From: Lotus japonicus
Taxonomy: Eukaryota > Streptophyta > Magnoliopsida > Fabales > Fabaceae
Reading direction: 5' to 3'
Assembly (NCBI RefSeq): GCF_012489685.1
Contig: NC_080046.1
Span: 38,465,176-38,529,175, forward strand
Length of the DNA stretch: 64,000 nt
In this document: piece after piece, positions 35,329 to 46,601 of the stretch
How the letters are laid out: every line of letters begins with the position of its first letter
Position numbering within the stretch: the stretch's first letter is position 1
Program-made: the position numbers and the translations under genes
Notes under the pieces: model-generated
What the model saw: the letters and a program-made list of their open reading frames with translations, nothing else
The model's database searches: none
What the model was told of the DNA's origin: nothing

Positions 35329-35650
35329 GTGTGGATGCAACTTCTGCTACAATTGTGGAAAGGATTGGAATCATGGACATATATGTCAGATGAACCCTGA
35401 TCATGGCAAGTTCAAGTTTAATGTGGCATGTTTGTTTTTCTTGCTTTGCACAATCTTGGTGTTTGGGTGTATTCTGTATGTTCTTTTGATAGGCGGGTGT
35501 ATTCTGTTAAATTCGGAATTATTTGACCGGGAGAACCCAATAGTCCAATTGTTCACAAATTCACTTCGGGAAGCATTAGTATTTCTATTATTATTATTAG
35601 TAATATTATATATTTTGATTGAGAATGACGTAAGCGCAGGGTACAGCTAG
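35329..35650 (+). pseudogene. 3' exon of an RBR-type (RING-between-RING) E3 ubiquitin ligase, orphaned
   Basis: A pyrimidine tract and TTTTACAG acceptor (AG at 35327-35328) precede an exon whose first complete codons read CGCNFCYNCGKDWNHGHIC. The Cys/His spacing (C-x-C-G-x2-F-C-Y-x-C-G) is that of the second RING/IBR finger of plant RBR ligases, which pass ubiquitin from an E2 through a catalytic Cys. The frame continues through two hydrophobic stretches (near CLFFLLCTILVFG and ALVFLLLLLVILYIL) and stops at 35650, so the end may be a membrane anchor. The upstream exons should lie on the other side of the gypsy array or be lost. Only 124 bp of intron-like sequence separates the exon from LTR D. 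Confidence 0.5.
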
Positions 35651-35659
35651 CGCTTATAA

Positions 35660-36352
35660 GACCATGTACAATGGTTTTCAACACTCAACACCACTTTTTC
35701 TCTTCCAAACACCCCATATCATCTTCTCTCTCTAATTCAACACTTATTCAACTTTTACTCACTCCAATAGTTTTTCATTCAACACCCAACCCCAACACTC
35801 ACCCTACCCCATCACTTTTTTATTTCATATTTTTATTTAATTTTATATATTTTGTTTTAATGATTACATAAAATAAAATGACAATTACGATTTAAATTAA
35901 ATTAAAACAATAAACATTTAACAATTTTTTTTAATTATAGAAAATAATATATTTTATTTTTCTTAACTTAAAATGCAAGACAAAGACTAATAGAAAGATA
36001 ATGAGATGGTGAGAAATATAATAAGATGGTGAAAAACTTGAATTTTTTTTTTTGTGTCTAAATCTAACAAACCAAGTCTCTATTTATAGAGGAAAAAAAA
36101 TCATGAATTTTGGTATAAAAAATTTCCGGAAATTTTTTTTTTCAATGAAATAATTGAGTTCAAAAGATTAAGAAGATAAAAATTCAGCGACCCAATCAGG
36201 AATCGCCACGTGGCCTGGCGGCCCCACTCTCAACATGTTGAATAAGCTCAACACCTCTCTCCTCTCTCCTCAAACTTAACACACCCCTAAACACCACTAC
36301 ACTACCCACTCAACACTAATCACTAAACTCTACACACCCATTGTAAATGGTC
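35660..36352. mobile_element. Tourist-like MITE (PIF/Harbinger type), 693 bp
   Basis: The termini are GACCATGTACAATGG on the left and CCATTGTAAATGGTC on the right, inverted repeats differing at one base of 15. They are flanked by direct repeats TAA at 35657-35659 and 36353-36355. A 3 bp TWA target-site duplication is characteristic of PIF/Harbinger. The interior is AT-rich, with no coding frame. It sits just after the stop of the RBR exon, probably in the old 3' untranslated region. Confidence 0.8.
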
Positions 36353-36355
36353 TAA

Positions 36356-37354
36356 CAGATGGACAGAACAGGTGGAAGATGCCACGACCATATTCAGAAG
36401 TTCTAGCTATTATTCATCTCAATGGGACTGTTTGTTTTCTTTTCCCAAAAGAGCAATGAGACTTGTGGTTTTTCATTTTTGTGATTTTATGTTTCGTCTG
36501 AACTTTTGATTCTTATAAAAATCTGGTGTTTAATGTTACATTGATTGGGATTAAATGATACATTTTTAAACACTCTTAGTAATTGGACGAGACCGATCGG
36601 ATGATTCAATTTTGGCAAATTAAAAGTTTTAGGGATTAAAATAGTTTGTTTTAAATATCAGGAAATTGAATCGCACCTTTTCTTAACTCCGCTATTTTAG
36701 CTGATGTATTTTCTATTTCAATTTAAAGAAGAAGTACTTTCCATAAAAAAAAAAGACCAAAAGTGTAATCAAGTCATGTTTCATAGACTTTCAATCTGTT
36801 TTTTAGTGAAAATTAAATGGTATAAGCCAAAAATAAATTTTAAAAACTATTTATGTTTCACTTATTATTAATTTTTCATTTATATTGATTCCCGCCACAT
36901 CAGCAATATGAAGGGTGAAGGATCCAGTCCCTAAGAAGTGACTAATTCACTAATATTACTAACTAACAACATTTACCAAAAAACAATGTGACATTAATTG
37001 GAAATATCTTTGTATGTATAACTTTAAATAAATCATATTTTCTTAATTTACATCCGCAATTGCTTTATCAAAAATCGAAAATCCCAACTTACTAAAAAAT
37101 TGGAAAAAAATCATCTTTGAAAATGATTCAAAGATCCTTGTTTGTACTATAAATTATATAGTTATATATTTTTTTGTCTATAATATTTGAATTTTTATAA
37201 TTTTAAAAAGTTATAATATGAGTATAATATGAATGGGAGTATATTGTTGCATATTTAAGAAAAAAATGATTTATTTAAAGGTCAATATAATAAGGAGAAT
37301 AAAGGGTGTACAACCAAAATAAACAAATACATCTTAGAGAGTTAAATAGAAGAC
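36356..37354. other. AT-rich non-coding sequence, possibly the old 3' UTR of the RBR gene followed by spacer
   Basis: No protein-like frame, no inverted-repeat termini and no RNA gene were recognised. The first 130 bp (to about 36480) is of more mixed composition and could be 3' UTR. The rest is AT-rich spacer. Confidence 0.4.
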
Positions 37355-37573
37355 TTAGGTAGCGTTTGGTGATGGAACAGAACAAGACAAAATAGAACAG
37401 AACGGGACAGAACAGGATGGAACATAACAGTAATTGGACTAGGCGAGACCCCAGGGTCCCTCGCCCAGGAGCGCCAGCTTAGGGCGACGAGCTGACCAGG
37501 GATTTGGGCCTCCTCCCAGGGGCCCAACCGGCCCATTAGGAAGGGTTAGGGGCGCCAAGCCCAACTCCACATC

Positions 37574-37581
37574 TATAAATA
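37574..37581 (+). promoter_or_regulatory. TATA box of Tat LTR
   Basis: ATCTATAAATAGGGG in the 5' LTR. The 3' LTR has ATCTATAAAAAGGG at 53326-53338. Transcription would start about 30 bp downstream. The CACTA element lies only 48 bp beyond it, so read-through would enter the CACTA. Confidence 0.6.
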
Positions 37582-38261
37582 GGGGATGAACATCAATTGT
37601 AAAGGGCTCTTACCTCATTTGAGAAATAACACTACAGCATTTTTGCCCTTCCACCGCGGAAGGAAAACCGCGGGCTCATGTGAAAAAACCGTGGCTAAAG
37701 GCATAAGTCACGGTTTGGCCGCGGTTTCCTTGTCGCAGTGTATGTGGCCGTGGCCAAGCTCATGAGCCACGGTTTTATCGCGTTTATGCCACAGTTCGTT
37801 GAAAATCGTAAGGCCACGGTTATCTTTATACCACGTATCATAAACCGAGGCCTGAAAGACAACCGTGGCCTTAACATGCCTACTGAAACCGCGGTCTCAG
37901 AGATTTATGCCACGGTTTCATAAGACATGTTAGTGCCACGGTTTCGTAACCGTTGTCTATGCCACAATATTTTGATATCAATCCATGGTCATACACTACT
38001 ACTACTTTTTAAAATAAACCACGACAGATCAAATAGATTTCGAGCAATTAAGCTGTTATACCACAAATATTTGGCATTTACTAGTTCAAGATTTAATAAA
38101 TGACAAGTATTACAATAACCCAAAAACTTACGACTAAATCAAATCCTAAGTACAAAATAAGCAAATATATAAACAAACCTTTCACAAGCTATGATCTGAA
38201 TTACAAGACCTAAGAGCAGAGTGCAATTGAAGACCAATCCAACTGCTTCCCAGAATGGACC

Positions 38262-39356
38262 CTATAAGCTCTCCAACACTTCAACCCACTGCATAGATTG
38301 AAAATGAAAACATGAAACACATGATTTTAGGATACCACAATCTGAAATTCTGTTTGTCACTACTGTTATTAGAACCAGTCTTCCTGATATATCCAATTAC
38401 TCATCACATGACCCATTTTTCACTCGGCTAGTTTAAGAAACCTATGTATAGTTTTGGATAATTTTGAATAATCATATATAAGTAAAAAGGAAAATATAAA
38501 GATAACAGTTACATCACAAAATACCCAAAATGTATTATTTAGTTTCCTACATAGAAACCAAGTTAGTGACAGAAAATACCATACTATATAAGAAATAGGT
38601 ATCAAACTTCCTATACCACCATTCACCACCAAAAAGCAGTAATCATAAGTTTGAAGTTCTGCTATACCTCCCACCCTCCCAATAAAAATGATAAATTAAC
38701 TATTAACCAGCAAAACTATTAACCATGCATTGCGAGAGAAACTTAGCAAACTAAACTAGTTTATTATGAAAAGAAAACCCCAAAAATTATGCATGAAATT
38801 CTTTCCAAGAAGCCAAATTTATTATTCACTCTGTTATGAGAATGTTTGTCGTGCTGATTACAGAAAAAGGATACAAGGAGATCTAACCCATAATCACCAT
38901 GTGAAAATAATAACTAAAGAAAAATGTCAATTTTATCACAGCTAAGCAAAGCATGAACGACAATATACATTTTATAAGAAGAAGAAAATCAAATTCCAAT
39001 GGAACATAAGCAACAATAGATTTGAGTTCAGAAGCGCAAAGAACCAATAACGAAACCACGCTCGCAGACACAACACGATAGCCATGATAAAAGTTTAGAA
39101 ATTTAAGGTTGCAATAGTAATTGATGATGGATACCTTGAGGATGTTATCACTAGGGTGTACAGAAGATGTTGTTTTTGCAAGTGGGGCTTTGATGGAGGA
39201 AGCGATAGAGAAAAGAGAGCCTCTACCAGAGGGTCCTGATGACTGAACTTGAAGTCCTACCAAATCGGAGAGATGGTGTTGAACAAAATTCGAGACATGG
39301 TCAAAGCTATGAAACAAGGCCTGAATTGGATGATTCCCAGACATGTTACTTGATAG
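38262..39356 (-). pseudogene. Candidate captured host gene fragment (two exons) inside CACTA
   Basis: On the minus strand an acceptor (CTCAG) opens an exon at 39356 that contains MSGNHPIQALFHSFDHVSNF and continues with SGRGSLFSIASSIKAPL. It ends ILK at a GTATCC donor (39135). A second acceptor (TATGCAG) opens a short exon at 38288 reading WVEVLESL and then stop TAG (38262-38264). A possible 5' exon or UTR lies further up (about 40990-40650; MNPTDSHHVDKEFNVL). I do not recognise the parent gene. Gene capture by CACTA elements is established. The exon reading is inference from splice-like signals. Confidence 0.35.
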
Positions 39357-41040
39357 CTGAGTTGGGGACAGACAACATAAGAGAACAAAAAAAAAGTAAC
39401 AATCACAATCACATTCAGCATAGCCATAGCCCATCATTAAAACAAAAATTAAATCAAACCATATGAATTACTTGTAATTATATATTATCAGCTTGTAAAG
39501 CTACTGACATTGAAGCATAAGAACTTATCATAACAAACACAGATAAAAGCAAAAATATCCTACTGCATAATTAAAATCACTGGCAGCTTCCTGAACCAGG
39601 ATACACAGTTACCTAGTTTATTCAATTTAATTAAGAAACAATTGGTGAGAAGCCAATACAAGATATTGAATTTAACCAGCAGTGTTATTTTATATGGGGA
39701 AAATTCCATGATCAAAAGAACTGATCTTTGCTGACATAAAGCCATGACTGAACCTACACAGCACTCCCAACCCTTTTCTCACATCCCTTCTCTCTCTGTT
39801 GGAAAAGCTCACTCTTTTACTAACCTAAACCTTCTACCTACTCTGATTGATCATCATGATTGTTAGTTTCTAGAGTTGCAACATCTCATGCAATAGTTCT
39901 ATTGCTAAAAAATTATGTAGCCTCATTTCCTAATTGAATATAAAATATAAATAACTAAATTGATGCAAAAAAGAGTGTATGCGACTGTGTGAACACAATC
40001 TTCCCCCTTACTACCCGCTCTTTTGTACTCTACATAAAATGCAAAAGAGGAACTCCACCAACTCTTGAACAATCAGATGAAATCCACTATGAAATCAGCA
40101 AAGAAGTGCTCAAAACAAAGGCAAATACAATGAGAAGAAAAACGGAAGAGTCTACCTCTTTAAACACTGAAGCTAAATGAAAATGGCTATCCTCACCCTT
40201 ACTTCTCTGCACCCCTCTGCTGAAAAATATGGCAAAAGACTTAGCCCTCCAGAAACTCCTAAAAAATATGGCAAAAGATTTAGAGACTAAACCAAAGCTC
40301 AAATCTTCCGGAAATCTTCTAAAAAACATAAAATAGTTGATTAAAACCTGTCTATAAAGGAGCTGAAACTGAACTAAAAACTATTAAAATCACAAACACA
40401 AACAAGTAACAATGGAAAAAGAGAACTAATTATGCAGAAGAGAATCCTTCAAACCAGGATCCATGCCCAAATTGAGCACCATCATCAAATCAAACTAAAA
40501 CAAACACTGACTTCAGCAAACAAAATAATGCATAGAACCAAGCAACAGAGAAGTACCCTGTAATTTCTAACATCTAACATGAAAAAAGAAAAACACTCAA
40601 CGCCTAATGAATAATGAGAAGAAATGAGGGGTGTACATGATAAAGAGGGTTACCCATGGAGAACAAGAGGAGAATACCAGTCAACACATTGAACTCTTTA
40701 TCAACGTGATGAGAATCAGTGGGGTTCATGGTTGATCTCGTTGCTCTCTTCGCAGAGGAAGAAGACCGAACACATGGAAAGGGTGATGGCTCAAGTCGCT
40801 TGAGATCGAAATCGCTCACGAGTACTTGAGAGAGAAGATAATCGGTGGAGGGAAGGGTCGCGCGAGATGAGCTGTCGCCAGATGAGCGGTGCCGGCGGAG
40901 GGAGGAGGGTCACGAACAATCGAGATGGAGATAGCTAGGGTTCATAATCTTTCTCTTTTTCATCGTGAAGTTCTGATGAGAGTGAGTGTTGATTTGGGGT
41001 TTTACTTGTTTTGTTACTTTTAAACTTTTTAATGTCAAAA
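39357..41040. other. CACTA interior, remaining sequence
   Basis: Mostly AT-rich and intron-like. The stretch 40600-40990 is GC-richer and reads on the minus strand like a 5' UTR and first exon (ending SMG then GTAACC donor). It does not join in frame to the exon at 39356 by simple splicing, so a missing exon or non-coding status is likely. Short direct repeat AAAAAATATGGCAAAAGA near 40220 and 40262. Confidence 0.3.
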
Positions 41041-41410
41041 AAATGTAAATTTTTATGCCACGGTTATATTAATGGGATAAGGTTTCCACAGTCGAAAAAC
41101 CGTAGTCATGAATTGTCCACAAATATTAAACTGTGGAATAAAATCTAGGTGCCACGGTTTTCATCACCTGTGGTCATCAAGCGTCCACAGTTATCGAACC
41201 GCGGCATATACTGTACTTAGGCCACGGTTTTTTCTCCGTTGAAGAATTTAGCGTGGTCTAAAGTGAAAAATGTTGTAGTGTAACAAGATTGAAATTCAAT
41301 TACTTTCTCTCTCTAAAGCGGTTACGCTCTCATTCTCTCTAGAAATCTCACATCACATTCCTTACACTCTAGGTACTATAACTCATCTCAATGTTCATGG
41401 ATAGAACATT

Positions 41411-41428
41411 TGGCGTCATCTGTGGGGA
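41411..41428 (+). other. Primer binding site of Tat element
   Basis: TGGCGTCATCTGTGGGGA lies two bases after the 5' LTR end. It is a variant of the TGGCGCCGTCTGTGGG-type site typical of plant Tat-lineage elements, probably primed by a tRNA-Arg. Confidence 0.7.
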
Positions 41429-41564
41429 ACAGTAGATTTCGATTCCCGGACTACGTCAATTGTGATCTCATTGAGTGAAGTTTGATTTTTGGAGGAAATT
41501 CTTTTCGGCTTGTGGATTTTCGGTTCCTGATTCTTTGTCTGGATTCTCGGTCCGCTGATAGATC

Positions 41565-42701
41565 TTGATGAAGCCACGCCGCCAAGGGCGTAGTGACGAA
41601 ATGGAGCAGAAGCACGAATCCTCACCGCGTTGCACAAGGATAGGGAGACTGCGCCGCGAAAAAGCGCGACAGGCACAAGCTAGCGACGTGAGACTGCAAA
41701 ACGATTGTTTGCAGGAAGAATTGGAGTATTATCGCCTCAGGCAGTGGAATGAAGAGGCGAAGGAGGCTGAAGCTGCTGCGAAAGTCGAGCCATTCTTAGT
41801 AGCGGTGGGAGAGGTGACCCTACCGGATGACATGAGAAACCTTGAGTTGGAGATGTACGATGGGCGAACCGATCCAAAAGACCATTTGTTTCAGTTCAAT
41901 GAGAAGATGGCAGTGAACACGGCTTTTGACGATGTGAAGTGCAGGATGCTTCCGTTTACATTTCGAGGTGCGGCAATGGCTTGGTTTATGACTCTGACTC
42001 AAGGATCCATAGCGAAATTTCGCGACCTCTCGTCCAAATTCCTAGTCCAGTTCTTTGCAGGAGCGATCGAAGATCTGTTCGATATTCGGCAGAGGGAGCG
42101 GGAAACTTTGAAGCAGTACATGGAGCGGTACAGTGTTGCGTCCACGAAGTTCGAGGAATTGGAGTCTCGGACGTGCGTGTGCGCTTTCAAAAGCGGTTTG
42201 TTGGTAGGAAAGCTGAGCTGCGAGTTGAGTAGGAAACCAGCGCGCTCGATGACGGAAGTTCGCGCCCGAGCAAGAGACTACATCCTAGAAGAGGAGGACG
42301 ACACATATAAGAGGAAACGCGTGAGGGCGGCAAGGGTGTGGCTGGCGAGGAAACGGATACAGGATAAGGAGGCAAGTAATGTGCGAAAGGTTAAGGAAGT
42401 TGGCCAATTCATTAAGAAGTTCAAGGGAAAGCTACTCTGTTCGGGAAGAGAGAGCATAGAGTGTAAGCGTCCTCGGCAGACAACTAACTCTCGCCGGCGA
42501 CGGAGGCCGAGGTGGCACTCGAGTGAGGAATTGGCAAAGCCGCTCCAGGAAGGGACGGTTGAGGAAACGGGCAAGGATGGCAAATGCGGAATCGATCCTT
42601 GGCACGGGGTAAAGGGCCGGTCCCAGTGGTGTGAATATCACAACCTGGAAAGTCATAACACCAGTGACTGTTTATCGCTGAAGGGCAAGTTAGGCAGCTG
42701 A
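41565..42701 (+). pseudogene. Tat-lineage gag
   Basis: 378 codons. The N-terminus is basic and coiled-coil-like (RRQGRSDEMEQKHES, then EELEYYRLRQWNEEAKEAEA). Residues about 85-235 are the retrotransposon gag capsid domain (LEMYDGRTDPKDHL, GAAMAWFMTL, then FQFNEKM earlier). A Lys/Arg-rich stretch follows, and near residues 354-370 the atypical nucleocapsid finger WCEYHNLESHNTSDC (C-x2-H ... H-x4-C), typical of Tat elements. The frame is lost right after this finger and stops at 42699-42701. Downstream coding continues in another frame to protease. A 157 bp tandem duplication covers the gag end. Confidence 0.85.
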
Positions 42702-42877
42702 TCAGGGCGAGGCAACCACGGAAACGGGCAAGGATGGCAAATGCGGAATCGATCCTTGGCACGGGGTAAAGGGCCGGTCCCAGTGGTGTGAATATCACAA
42801 CCTGGAAAGTCATAACACCAGTGACTGTTTATCGCTGAAGGGCAAGTTAGGAAGCTGATCAGGGCGAGGCAACCACG
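42564..42877 (+). repeat. 157 bp tandem duplication across the gag end
   Basis: Two head-to-tail copies, 42564-42720 and 42721-42877, with one visible difference (GGCAGCTG versus GGAAGCTG). Each contains the zinc-finger-like WCEYHNLES segment. The length is not a multiple of three, so the second copy is read in another frame. Confidence 0.92.
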
Positions 42878-42950
42878 GATAATAGGTCACAGATTAGATA
42901 GGGACGAACGTGACAACCGGAGTCGAGCGCCAATCGCAGGTAAAGGGAAG

Positions 42951-43408
42951 ATGAATACGGCGAGGGGAAAGGAAGCGGAGAAAGCTGACGATGACAAAGG
43001 CGGGGCGTCAGTCGAAACGGCCAACACAATCGCAGGGGGCTTTGACAAGAGCGACAGCACATCGATGGCGAGGCGGAAGCAGGTAAGGGCGGTAGCATCA
43101 GTACAAGAATATCCAGCTCCATTTGGGTGCCAACACCCGGACATAGTAATATCGTCAGCGGATTTTGAGGGAATCAAGGCCCATATAGATGATCCGTTGG
43201 TGGTAATGGTAAGAATTAATGGTTTCAATGTGCAGATGGTGTTATTGGACCAAGGCACCTCAGCGGATGTCATCTACGGAGACGCATTTTGACAGTTGGG
43301 GTTAACAGACAAAGATTTGATGCCATATACAGGAAACCTGGTAGGTTTTTCGGGAAAGCAGGTTCGGGTGCGCGGCTATGTGGATTTGGACACAGTCATT
43401 GGAGTGGG
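42951..43408 (+). pseudogene. Tat-lineage aspartic protease, first part
   Basis: The frame holds NTIAGGFDKSD, HPDIVISSADFEG and the active-site segment MVLLDQGTSADVIYG (D100 Q101 G102 from the ATG at 42951). Most aspartic proteases have DTG/DSG. DQG variants are, to my knowledge, common in Tat/Ogre elements. A TGA at 43290-43292 interrupts it. Reading continues in the same frame (GLTDKDLMPYTGNLVGF) to the solo-LTR insertion at 43409. The enzyme would process gag-pol. Confidence 0.75.
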
Positions 43409-44513
43409 TGTAACGCCCCGATTTCTCGAGGGTCACTTTAGTAACCTTTTAAAAAATGTGAGTAAATTTTAGCCGTAATAAAAACCTTTTTAAAACATAG
43501 CTTAACAAAAAGAAGTAGTAACACGAGCAAAGAGACTGAATAATTTCATTTTATTCATAAAAATTTCGGAAGCGTACAATGGTTCTTTCGAATTAAAACA
43601 TAATTATTAAACTAGTGTTCGACCGCCCCTGAGCCAGCACAACAAGAAGGTCTCTAGGTTAGGTTCGAACCCTATAAAAAAAAACTTGGCTCACCCCCAA
43701 GAATAGATTCAATTATCACACCCAATACCCGACTCATAATCCACGTGTCCCCAAGGCCTAATCCCACGCTCGCATCACATCATCTCACATCTTCTGCTCT
43801 CGCTGATTTCATAGGTGAACCATCAGTTACGCGTCGATGTCCCAAGCCTTGTCGTCGTCCACGTCAAGCAAGTATAGGGTCGCATCTTGACTGATCACAC
43901 GCATGTTCGTTGTCTAGGCGTTAAGCGCCCCAAACAACAAACAACAAACAACAAACAAGCAAGGGTCAACTTCTAACACACATATCATAAGTAGGGTATA
44001 CTACCCTGGCAATCACAAGTTCTTCACTAAACTAACGTTCACAAGTAAGGGAACTATATTCAGCTCTAGATTCACAAGTATGGGGAACTAACTCATAGCT
44101 CTAAGTTATAGTTAGTCCATGCTCGTATGCATACAGACATGACAAACGCGACTCCACGATCAGGGTCGACTCTCAGCCAACACACCGCTGTCCCACAGCT
44201 CCACGATCGGGGTTAGCCCTCGCTAACGCACTGTGCCACTGTCCTTTCATGTTTGTCCTCGTTCAGGTCCATCCCCTGAACTTCGCCGTAGACTAGCCCA
44301 ATCCAGGTTACCAGTCATGGCCCTCAAGCCCGATCCCGGTTACTTGGTCACAGACTCATGCTATGCAAGTCAGTTATCATCTCCAGACCCTAACCCTTTC
44401 CTGGTCGTCCCATGAATATCATCTCATATAGAAATATAACTTGCATGCATATCAATAAATAAAGCTAGCATGCTAATTACATAGGCATGTTCATAATAAC
44501 AACAACTAGCATC

Positions 44514-44913
44514 GCCGATGATTTCAGATGCCTCTCCTATTTTTGAGGGAAGGGGGGTGCACACGAGAGTATTGCAGAGTCTATGCGTTCGCGTGCGACT
44601 AAGGTCTGGGAGATTGGTAAATCGTGTGGCTTAGTTTTCTCAGGCACTGACGAGGAGGCTATTGAGGCTTGTGCTTCTCATCTTGAGGAGACTCTTGCGG
44701 AGAGATATGGTGGTGGGTAGGGTCTGTTTTCTATTCGTGGTTTGGCTTAGTTTCGGGGGCTCGCTTTCTTTCTTTTTGGGATGTTTTGATCAGTTTTGGT
44801 TTTCCGTTGTTGTTGTATTTCGTTTCTTTCCGTGTTCTCGTTGTATCGCTCATTGTCGAGAGGGCTTGTTTCTCGACTTTGTTTTTTAATCAAATCTTTT
44901 TGCTCTAAAAAAA
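44514..44913 (+). mobile_element. 5'-truncated LINE-like insertion (400 bp)
   Basis: It ends in an A-rich tail and is flanked by 13 bp direct repeats AACAACTAGCATC at 44501-44513 and 44914-44926, the hallmark of target-primed reverse transcription. The body has a short open reading to 44719 (WEIGKSCGLVFSGTDEEAI, ending LAERYGGG). This is followed by a T/G-rich 3' UTR (GTTTTTTAATCAAATC) before the tail. The family of the encoded C-terminus is not recognised. A retrotransposed host mRNA is the alternative. Confidence 0.65.
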
Positions 44914-45665
44914 AACAACTAGCATCAAAAATCATATATCATCTGTAGCATATACAATCATTGATAATCATACTATCATCTTCATTATAACATTCCATAG
45001 CAAGGCATGCACAATCACAAATAATATCTAGACCAAGACCGAAGTGTCCTTACCTTAGAAAATTGATTACTTTCGAAAATGCTACGCCTAGCTACCGCTT
45101 CAAAATTCAAGAACCTTCTCACACTCAAATCAAAAAACTCAAGAACTTTCGCTAGAGATTACTTCACTCACAACTAGTAATTAAAGTTTTTCAAAGCTTT
45201 GCTTTTTTTTTCTTCTGCCCCCCACTTTAATACATGTTTCCTCCCTTTTATAGTGATCCTCTTGCCCCTGGATTGATAGCACGTCCAGCTCCTAGACTTC
45301 ATAGAGTGGCCAGCAGAAATCTCTCCTTGCTTACACGTTTTATTTTCCAATCCTTGTCATTCTACCTTATGTTTCAGACCGCCACCTCCTGCTTATAGAC
45401 CTGTAGCTTGGCCAGCTGATCCTTCTTCCATTTACACGTAAATTTAGTTCATGCTTCAATTCAATTTCTTAATCTTTCCTTGTTTCGTTTCTGTTCCAAG
45501 GCATTGTTTAGTCTCTTGGAACTAATGTGTGTATATATATATATATGATCACTTAAAAAAGTCACATGACTTAATGTTTTAATTTTGACCGTTGATGATT
45601 AGATCTAACGGTCGTGATTTATTCTCATTTTCTCACATAAGATTACCTTTCTTATAAGATACATC

Positions 45666-45668
<3 letters not shown>

Positions 45669-45707
<39 letters not shown>
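45669..45707. repeat. (TA)n microsatellite
   Basis: About 19 TA units immediately left of the hairpin MITE. A further 11 or so units follow its right end (46517-46538), so the MITE inserted into one TA tract. Confidence 0.95.
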
Positions 45708-45709
<2 letters not shown>

Positions 45710-46516
45710 GGGGAATGCTAACTTACTCCCACTTAATTTTGTGAAGGAGTAAGTTAGCACCCAACACTTTTTCCTTTTGACAAAAAACTCAACTCTCTCT
45801 TATTAAAGCCAACTTAAAGTGCAAGGTAGTTATGTAATTTTCAGTTTCAATTTTTAATTAAAAAAACAGAATTTCTCTCTCATCATTATATTTTCCACAT
45901 TGATTTCTCCCCTTTTCTCTCTCTTCTTCCCCCGACTTCTTCATCCTCTAGTCCCTTCCAAAAACTCCATCTGACCATCACTTGCGTTCTCAAATCTGCT
46001 GGATAATTTGTGCATGGATTGCGAGCTGTTTTTTTACCCACAACGTTCGCAAGCATTCACACACCACAACACTAATAGAAACATTACAGAATTAGGCATA
46101 ATTAGAAAGAAGAAGAAAACAAGGAGAAAAAGAAAAAGACGAAACAGCAAGAAAAAAGAGACAAAGAATAAAATACTTAGACAACGTTCGCAAGCATTCA
46201 CACAGCCAATTGTTCGTCAGATATATTAAACAAGGTATTGTGGCAAGGAGAGTGTGAAATCGTTTCACTCTGTTGAGAAGAGAGACACAGAAGGGTTAGG
46301 GATTTCAAGGAGAGAGAAAATTGTTTGTAGAGAAAAGTGGGAGGTGGGAGGAGAGAGAAAATTGATTTTTTAGAATTAAAAATTCAAATTACACAATTAC
46401 CCCCGAATTAAAACTGGCTTTAATAAGAGAGAGTTGGGTTTTTTATCCAAAGGAAAAGGTGTTGGTTGCTAACTTACTCCTTCTAAAAAACAAGTGGGAG
46501 TAAGTTAGCATTCCCC
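45710..46516. mobile_element. MITE with long terminal inverted repeats and hairpin ends, 807 bp
   Basis: The terminal 25 bases, beginning GGGGAATGCTAACTTACTCC, are a perfect inverted repeat of the other end. Similarity continues for roughly 150 bp (ACTCTCTCTTATTAAAGCCA). Each end also contains its own inverted pair GCTAACTTACTCC / GGAGTAAGTTAGC (45717-45729 with 45746-45758; 46468-46480 with 46497-46509). Flanking 9-mers TATATACAT and TATATATAT match 8 of 9, compatible with a Mutator-like duplication, but the TA tract makes this ambiguous. The small Lys/Arg-rich frame inside (46008-46229) is low complexity and not called. A 23-24 bp motif CAACGTTCGCAAGCATTCAC occurs twice (46040 and 46183). 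Confidence 0.85.
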
Positions 46517-46601
46517 TATATATATATATATATATATACTATCTTACTTATCCACTAGTCACATGCGTGACAAAACCTCAAACTTCCTATCTTTTCTTTT
46601 T

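Larger units (their letters stand above)
37630..41280. mobile_element. CACTA (En/Spm-like) non-autonomous transposon, 3,651 bp
   Basis: The ends CACTACAGCATTTTT and, reversed, CACTACAACATTTTT are inverted repeats (14 of 15). TAA repeats flank both ends (37627-37629 and 41281-41283), the 3 bp duplication of CACTA elements. Within 350 bp of each end are many copies of a CCACGGTT-type motif in both orientations, the subterminal repeats that bind transposase in this superfamily. No transposase domain is seen. The interior looks like captured gene sequence on the minus strand. Confidence 0.9.
37435..41408 (+). repeat. 5' LTR of Tat element, split by CACTA insertion
   Basis: The left part is 37435-37629 and the right part 41281-41408. 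Together they match the 3' LTR (53189-53508) closely, with about a dozen visible differences. A TATA box TATAAATA lies at 37574-37581. Confidence 0.9.

Noticed and set aside
42887..43273. Minus-strand frames opposite the Tat gag and protease
   Set aside because: They are shadows of the real plus-strand coding region, with no conserved motif of their own.
46008..46229. 73-codon Lys/Arg-rich frame inside the hairpin MITE
   Set aside because: Homopurine AAG-rich sequence. The basic stretch is compositional and there is no known domain.
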